64,000 nucleotides of DNA from Lates calcarifer (lineage: Eukaryota; Chordata; Actinopteri; Centropomidae): the NCBI RefSeq assembly GCF_001640805.2, contig NC_066850.1, positions 12,711,329 through 12,775,328 on the forward strand. Direction: 5' to 3'. The position numbers were made by a program, and so were the translations under genes. The notes beneath the pieces were generated by a model. It was given only the letters and a program-made list of their open reading frames with translations, was not told the origin of the DNA and made no database searches. Shown piece by piece: positions 58,681 through 64,000 of the stretch (within the stretch, counting starts at the first letter, position 1; every line of letters begins with the position of its first letter).

Positions 58681-59117
58681 AATGAAGAACAAAACTGTTC
58701 TATTTCATATTGCTCATATGAAGTGTAGAGGCAGGCAAAAGTTCATGTTAAGAGCCGGTGAGAAAAATACTTTCTAACAGTTAATGAGGAGGAATAAAAG
58801 TTGATTTAAATCCACATAAATGCTGGTGCTCAGAGAGCTGCTGCTGGGTTTGTCATTTACCTGCTCCTTAATTGCTTTCACCTGGTGTCCAAGGTAAATC
58901 AGCAGTTTTCAGCAGGTCCTGTGTTTGAAATCCACTGGAACAGGCACCTACAGCAAGTCCCCCTCCCCCACCTCACTTCATCTCCACCCCCTTCAGCTCC
59001 ACCCCCTCCCTCCCTACCCAGGTGAGCCTCTCAAAGGGTGCGGTTCACAGAAAAAGCTGCAGCTAGTTCAGAACAGTTTAGCCTCATTTTCTTCTAGTAA
59101 ACCTTGAACTGAGAGCC

Positions 59118-62100
59118 ATGGGGGGACTGCAGTGCATCAAATACCTGATGTTCATCTTCAACTTTCTCTTTTGGGTATGTAGCATCACCTACACAGTGGT
59201 AGTTGTGGTTGATACATGAGGTTGTAGATTTGGCATTGAAGTGGTTTGGTTGGTTTTAGTCATTGCACAAGAGAAGTTTGAGAATGAGTTATAAATCCCA
59301 CAGTTTGTTTCTGATTTCTGATTGCTACTGATAAGCTGCTTATCTGTAATTGTTTGTGACCGGAGGAATTAAATGTGGAAAATCTAATCTAAAAGTTTTC
59401 CAGCCTTACTTTTCCTCATTGTTTAGATTTTTTTTAGTTTGAAAGTGATGTTTAGAAATATACTGCTGAATGACAAATTACTTTTTCTGTGTTTTTTTTA
59501 ATTTATTTTTATTAATAAGTGGCTGCAGTGAAAACTCAGCCAAGTAAATGCATCAGTTGTCCTCAGGGCTGTGTGGCTACGATGTGTCATCATGAAACTG
59601 CGTCAGTGGAAAAACTTGATACAAACTGATGAAGTTAAAATCATGCGTGGTGTTCCTATTTTTAGGGTTAGGTCACAAAAAACTCCACATTATCTTTTAA
59701 TCTTGACCCAGCTTTGACAGATCAGAGCATGTATTACAAGTACTACAAGTAAAATTTTGCACTTGAGCAAAAGATAAAAGTAAAAATCAGTTTTACTCTC
59801 AAACTAAAGGTTCTGCGTGGAGTCTGGTAGTGATATAAAGTGATGATTCCGGTTAAATAAAAAGGCTTATCTCTGTAGGAATCCTATCCATGACACTTGC
59901 AGGTTTTGGAAACAACAAGGGAATGAGCATTTGTTCCATGAGTTTGTCAGGTTTAACTGTATGTTTCCTGTCAGGAGGCTTTGCCCAAAAGTGTTGCTGT
60001 ACACTTAACACCACAGGTTACATGAAAGACTTTAACTTGCCTGCAGCCTGTAAGATGTGCACTGGTGTGTATCTGTGGTTTTTTTTAGGTCAGGATACAG
60101 TATGTTCCAGAGGTGGGTATGTACTCTATACAGAACCTGCATACACACCATACTATCCTTTCTTTACTTAAACAATCCCAGCACACTGGAATAACTGGAG
60201 CTGCACTGCTGTTTTCACATCTGTGTTTGAAAATCACTTCAGTTAAAGTCTGAGCTTTAAAGTCAAACATAAAGCATGTGTTTACTAATTAGATAAGTGT
60301 AGTGGAGTAAGGTGGCGTTTACTTGTTACAGAATTTATTATTTTTTGCACCATGGTATCGCTCCTTCTGCTTAAGTGAAGTTTCAGAGTAACTCCTCCAC
60401 TATTCCTAAGAGAGATTTGTTCCTCACTGCCTGCTGTGTCATTACTGTTAGTACCTGTTTACAGCTGGTCTGTGCTTAATGACTGTTTTTGAGTCTGAGA
60501 TAACTGTGGATATAAACAAATGAGTACCCACCACCAAAAACGTAAACATCAGATTATAAATGTTTGTTTATTCCACAATGTAATGACTGAACTGTTTGTC
60601 AGGACTCGTTACTGTAAGCAAATCGGCCTTTAGTGTCCCTGTTTCTCTGCATCTTCTTACAAATTTATGCTGGATGTCACATTGTAAAGCAACAAAACTC
60701 AAACTCAGAAATTATTCATTTCTCTGAAGCAGTAGTTGTCTATTTGGGAGCTAATGATGCGGCAGAGTGCCTTTGTGGTTAATGAGAGCTAATGTGAACC
60801 TCAAGGGGAAAGTGCTGTTTTCCTCGTCAGATGGTTTCACTGCTGCCTCTGCACAAACACCACAACTCTCCTGAGTGTGTTTACTGTGCATTAACACCAA
60901 TCATCATCCAGGACACTCAAGTTTCCTGTTCTTCTTTCCTTCTGTTTGTGTTGTTAAGTTGGACAGTAGATAATAAAAACACACCGATGGAAAGTGCTTA
61001 ACTAGATCAGAGTGCAAAGTACAGATTTATTGCCTGTTAGATAAAAGATGGGCTCATAAATCCTGCACCTTTTTTCTGTCGTGTTCACATCTGACTGTGG
61101 GTTTGACAGCAGATGATAATAAAGAACTCTGCTAGCTGTTGATCCAGTAATGTATTTTGGGATGATCATATCTCACATCAGTATCAGTTGTAAATGGGGC
61201 CTTCGCCAGATTTGTTTAACAAATCAGATCTTCAGGGTTAGGGTTACACACTGTCTGCACTGTTATTTGCAAGTGATCAGATTGTATTTGTGTGTCCAGA
61301 TATGGCCAGCCTTTCTGCATGGGTTGCTGTGGTAACGATGTAGGTGTAGCTGTGCTGGTGATCTGGCTGTCTAACGAGGAAGCTGAGAAATGGAGGCCCT
61401 GAGCATTGGTGCCTTGGTTCCTGGTTTGACTGTTGGGCCACTGCATATCATTCCCCTGGTGTTGTTGTTGGTGTGAAAGGACCCTCGAAGTCTTCTTAAC
61501 TGAAAAGTTTCCAAATATGAAAGAATAGTTCTCTGTCTTTCTCCACTGTCCACCAGCAAGTTTAGTGTGAACCTAAACCATCACCATATGGCAGCTAATG
61601 CCGACTCCAGCTCTTGGCTCATGCAACAAAACTGCTGAACACATTCATTATAAATGTCACAATAACTCAACAAGCACAATCCTGAGTTCAGCCGCAGTTT
61701 AAGCATGAGGCCACATGTGGTTTTGACACATAGTGAGGTCTGACTGCTTGATCATTTTGACAAATGTCTGACACATTGCTAGGTGTGGTGATGAGTAACC
61801 TTCCTTTAGAGCAGCACACTGAGTTTTAAATTATGTACAGCAACTGCCAGAGGAACCGTATGGATGTTGCATCACAGGCAGGTTGAGTGTATTTCAGGCT
61901 AACATGCTGTTATAAGGCTAAAATAATCCAATTAATTCTCACCCAGCTAATTTGATTTTAATTGCTTGGCCAAGTGTCAGGAAATAACAGTTTACCAGTA
62001 GTTTATAGGTTTAATTTTAAATGATTTATTGTCTTAATCCATGTGATTACAGTCTGTTTTTATGGTGCAAGTATAACTCATAAATTTCAGTGTTTAATTG

Positions 62101-63788
62101 ACAAAATTCTTCCATATTGTCTTGGTTAAATGTTTTTTGTCTTTGTTTCACAGTTAGAAAGTTTTGAATTCATGTCTTTGTTTTTAGGGTTAATTCTTTT
62201 CATAACAGGATGCCTATTTTACTGTATGTAACCCTTTACATGAATAATAACTACTTCTCAAGAAACTGCACAGTCTCATTTGAAATAATTATCCATCTGA
62301 GAAAAGCAGCTGGTTGGTTGACTAGATAGAACAGAGATTAAGGAATCCTGAATCAGAACCAGAGTTAATTTGGTGGAAAAGAGAGACAGACTGAGCTGAG
62401 TTGAACTGGCTTCATGGTGTCTTATTGTGATTGGACAGATGTGTGTTCATGCTCACGTCCACTGATTCATGAGGACGTGGTGCCTGTTGCCCAACAACAC
62501 AGACGTCAGGATCATGCTGCGAGACATGATGGGAGTTATTTGGGTGGCAACAAAGACTTAATGTAAACTGCGTCTTGTGGTTGCTTTGGAGATGATGAGT
62601 CATAATGAGGCATTATTACTGTGGTCAACACTGTGGGAGACGCACATACACAAGATGGGCGATCCTTGTTTGCTCCCATGCTCAGTTTCCTCTGAATAAC
62701 TCGACATCCTACATTGTGCAGAAGAGATCCTCCATCACAGAGTGAAGATGCTGGAGTGTTGTTGATCAGGTTTTTCTGGTTGGGTTGTGTAGTTCGGAGA
62801 ATGTATGGGTGTTTTAGCAGAAAGTGTCGCTTTCACATTCACATTCCTTAACTCTTGGCTCTGTGCTCTACTCCTGCCTCAATCCATCCCTGTGTGTTCT
62901 TACCTTGACATACCTATTGTGGCCACACAAGCAGCTATTGTTCTCCTTAGGATGAATTACAAAAGCTTTGTTGATCATCTCACTTTTCATCTTGTCCCTG
63001 CCATCAGGTCAAAAATACCTAGAAAAAGTCACGTCACTCACATCAGTGTAGCATGCAAGAAGCTGACATACAACAACGCTAGGTTACTAAATTGTCCAAG
63101 GACGGATTAATGGACAGTGATCCACTCACAAGGGTCCAGTCCAAAGGAAAATTATAAACACAAATTTTGGATACATCTCAGGGTGATGTCATACCTGAAA
63201 GTTGGTCCAGAGGCCCTTTTCACACCTGCTACTCTGGTTTGGACCAAACATTGGAGCTGTGAAAAGACCTTCAAAGTTCACATAACTGAAAAAATATTAA
63301 AGAAAAGGGTCTCAGAAGCCTTCAAAAATGCACAATTTTTCAAATGTAGACTGTTTCTTTTTAGAATCTGTGATAATTGTTTGGGTGAATGAATTAAATG
63401 TTGCAGCATTTTAGTTCCATGATAACACAAAATATTTCTTTGCTAAGTTTGCAATTAATTGTAATCAGTATCCTGCATTTTCTGTTATGTAGAAAAAGAC
63501 CCAGCATGGTTTGATATCAACGTCTGTATCAAAGGAATACATTTTAAGTTTCCTCGATTTTTGTTATGAATAAATAATAAATTCTGTTGCATATGTATGC
63601 TCATGTATCTCCATGTAAAGCCATGCCTATATATCCTCTTATAGCAGTAAATATTATATATATATATGTTTTTTTTCTGCTGTAGTTGGCAGGTACTGGA
63701 GTTCTAGCCGTGGGACTTTGGCTACGTTTTGACTCCAGGACAGCAGGACTGTTTGAAGGACAGGACTCGCCCACAGTCTTCTTCACTG
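59118..63788 (+). CDS. cd9: CD9-type tetraspanin, first exon B plus exon 2 (partial)
   Basis: Four-pass membrane protein that organises membrane microdomains with integrins and immunoglobulin-superfamily partners (family knowledge). Exon B 59118-59174 (19 codons, start GCCATGG, donor GTATGT, phase 0) and exon 2 63686-63788 (acceptor TGCTGTAG, donor GTAAGG, leaving phase 1) are in frame. The peptide has CIKY before TM1, completes TM1 with LAGTGVLAVGLWLRFDS, and enters the small extracellular loop (TAGLFEGQDSPTVFFTG). 'GLWLRFDS.T' and the loop length point to CD9 rather than CD81 or TSPAN2, but without the large loop (CCG motif) this is not decisive. The remaining exons would lie to the right of the window. 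Exon A at 54676 can replace exon B without changing frame. Confidence 0.82.
59175..63685 (+). other. cd9: Intron of the tetraspanin gene
   Basis: A 4.5 kb phase-0 intron. A diverged repeat fragment (GATATAAAGTGATGATTCCG, AATCCTATCCATGACA) near 59740-60180 resembles the 3' part of the 56355 copy, continuing into sequence also present at 56830-57055 in reverse orientation. No other gene seen. Confidence 0.6.
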
Positions 63789-64000
63789 GTAAGGTCTTTG
63801 GCTTTAAAATGCAGCCTCAACAGATACACCCAGGTGTAGGTGTAGTGACAAGGGGAACAGTGGGAGTTAAATACACAGGAGATACACAGGGAGAGCACTT
63901 GGTTTAGTCCATTTCTGTCCACTACAGTACACAAAAACAGTTTGTCTCTAAACTACAATATTTGATAAAATACCCAGGTTCATTAAGTTAGCGGCCAGCA
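63789..64000 (+). other. cd9: Start of tetraspanin intron 2, cut by window edge
   Basis: Begins with GTAAGG after the phase-1 exon end. No further exon before the window ends. Confidence 0.7.

Larger units (their letters stand above)
54745..59117 (+). other. cd9: Sequence between the two tetraspanin first exons
   Basis: Intronic if exon A joins 63686, otherwise intergenic. Holds a (TG)n run (54794-54830), an (AAAT)n run near 55486, repeat copies (55930-56180, 56355-56690, 57060-57160, 57885-58110, 58360-58460, 58480-58680) and no second-exon-like tetraspanin sequence. A 111-codon plus-strand frame at 55038-55373 has no recognised feature. Confidence 0.5.

Noticed and set aside
54745..59117. 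A separate second exon for tetraspanin exon A
   Set aside because: No sequence resembling the conserved 'LAG..VLA.GLWLRFD' segment with splice sites was found in this interval.
1..64000. CRISPR arrays, tRNA, rRNA, bacterial operons or an intact retrovirus or LINE coding region
   Set aside because: No regular direct repeats with unique spacers, no cloverleaf or rRNA signature noticed, and no reverse transcriptase, transposase or gag-like frame seen. Small RNA genes could still be missed by eye.

Overview
The window looks like nuclear DNA from a ray-finned fish, most likely a percomorph-type teleost. It has intron-containing vertebrate genes with canonical GT-AG junctions, long AT-rich noncoding stretches, many CA/TG microsatellites, and several interspersed repeat families that I recognise from teleost genomes in general (not searched here). 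I find no bacterial, viral or CRISPR-like structure, and no convincing RNA gene.

Layout. 1-18 kb is gene-poor and repeat-rich; its only coding-looking pieces are a 77-codon minus-strand segment at 1662-1892 and a weaker one at 13889-14174, neither recognised. 18.25-21.85 kb (+) holds a complete two-exon V1a-type vasotocin receptor (avpr1a), with a GC-rich first exon and a TG microsatellite just upstream. Two copies of one ~0.5 kb repeat flank it in opposite orientation. 23-32 kb is repeats and unrecognised sequence. 32.4-38.9 kb (+) holds a complete type I acyl-CoA thioesterase of the ACOT/BAAT family. A first exon at 32383 would add a mitochondrial-type leader, and the protein ends in a PTS1-like tripeptide. 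40.7-50.5 kb (-) holds a complete 14-exon C12orf56 homologue, including a predicted 16-nt microexon. From 54.7 kb to the right edge (+) lies the 5' part of a CD9-type tetraspanin. Two candidate first exons, 4.4 kb apart, can each splice in frame to the same second exon at 63.7 kb, and the gene continues beyond the window.

Orientation. The thioesterase and C12orf56 genes converge tail to tail (about 1.8 kb between stop codons). C12orf56 and the tetraspanin diverge head to head (4.2 kb between starts). AVPR1A and C12orf56 also lie close together on human chromosome 12q14, so that pair looks like conserved vertebrate synteny, whereas human ACOT/BAAT genes and CD9 lie elsewhere. The four genes are functionally unrelated (neuropeptide signalling, lipid metabolism, an uncharacterised protein, membrane organisation), as is normal for a vertebrate chromosome.

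All exon boundaries were set by hand from splice dinucleotides, reading-frame phase and remembered family conservation. No database search was run.
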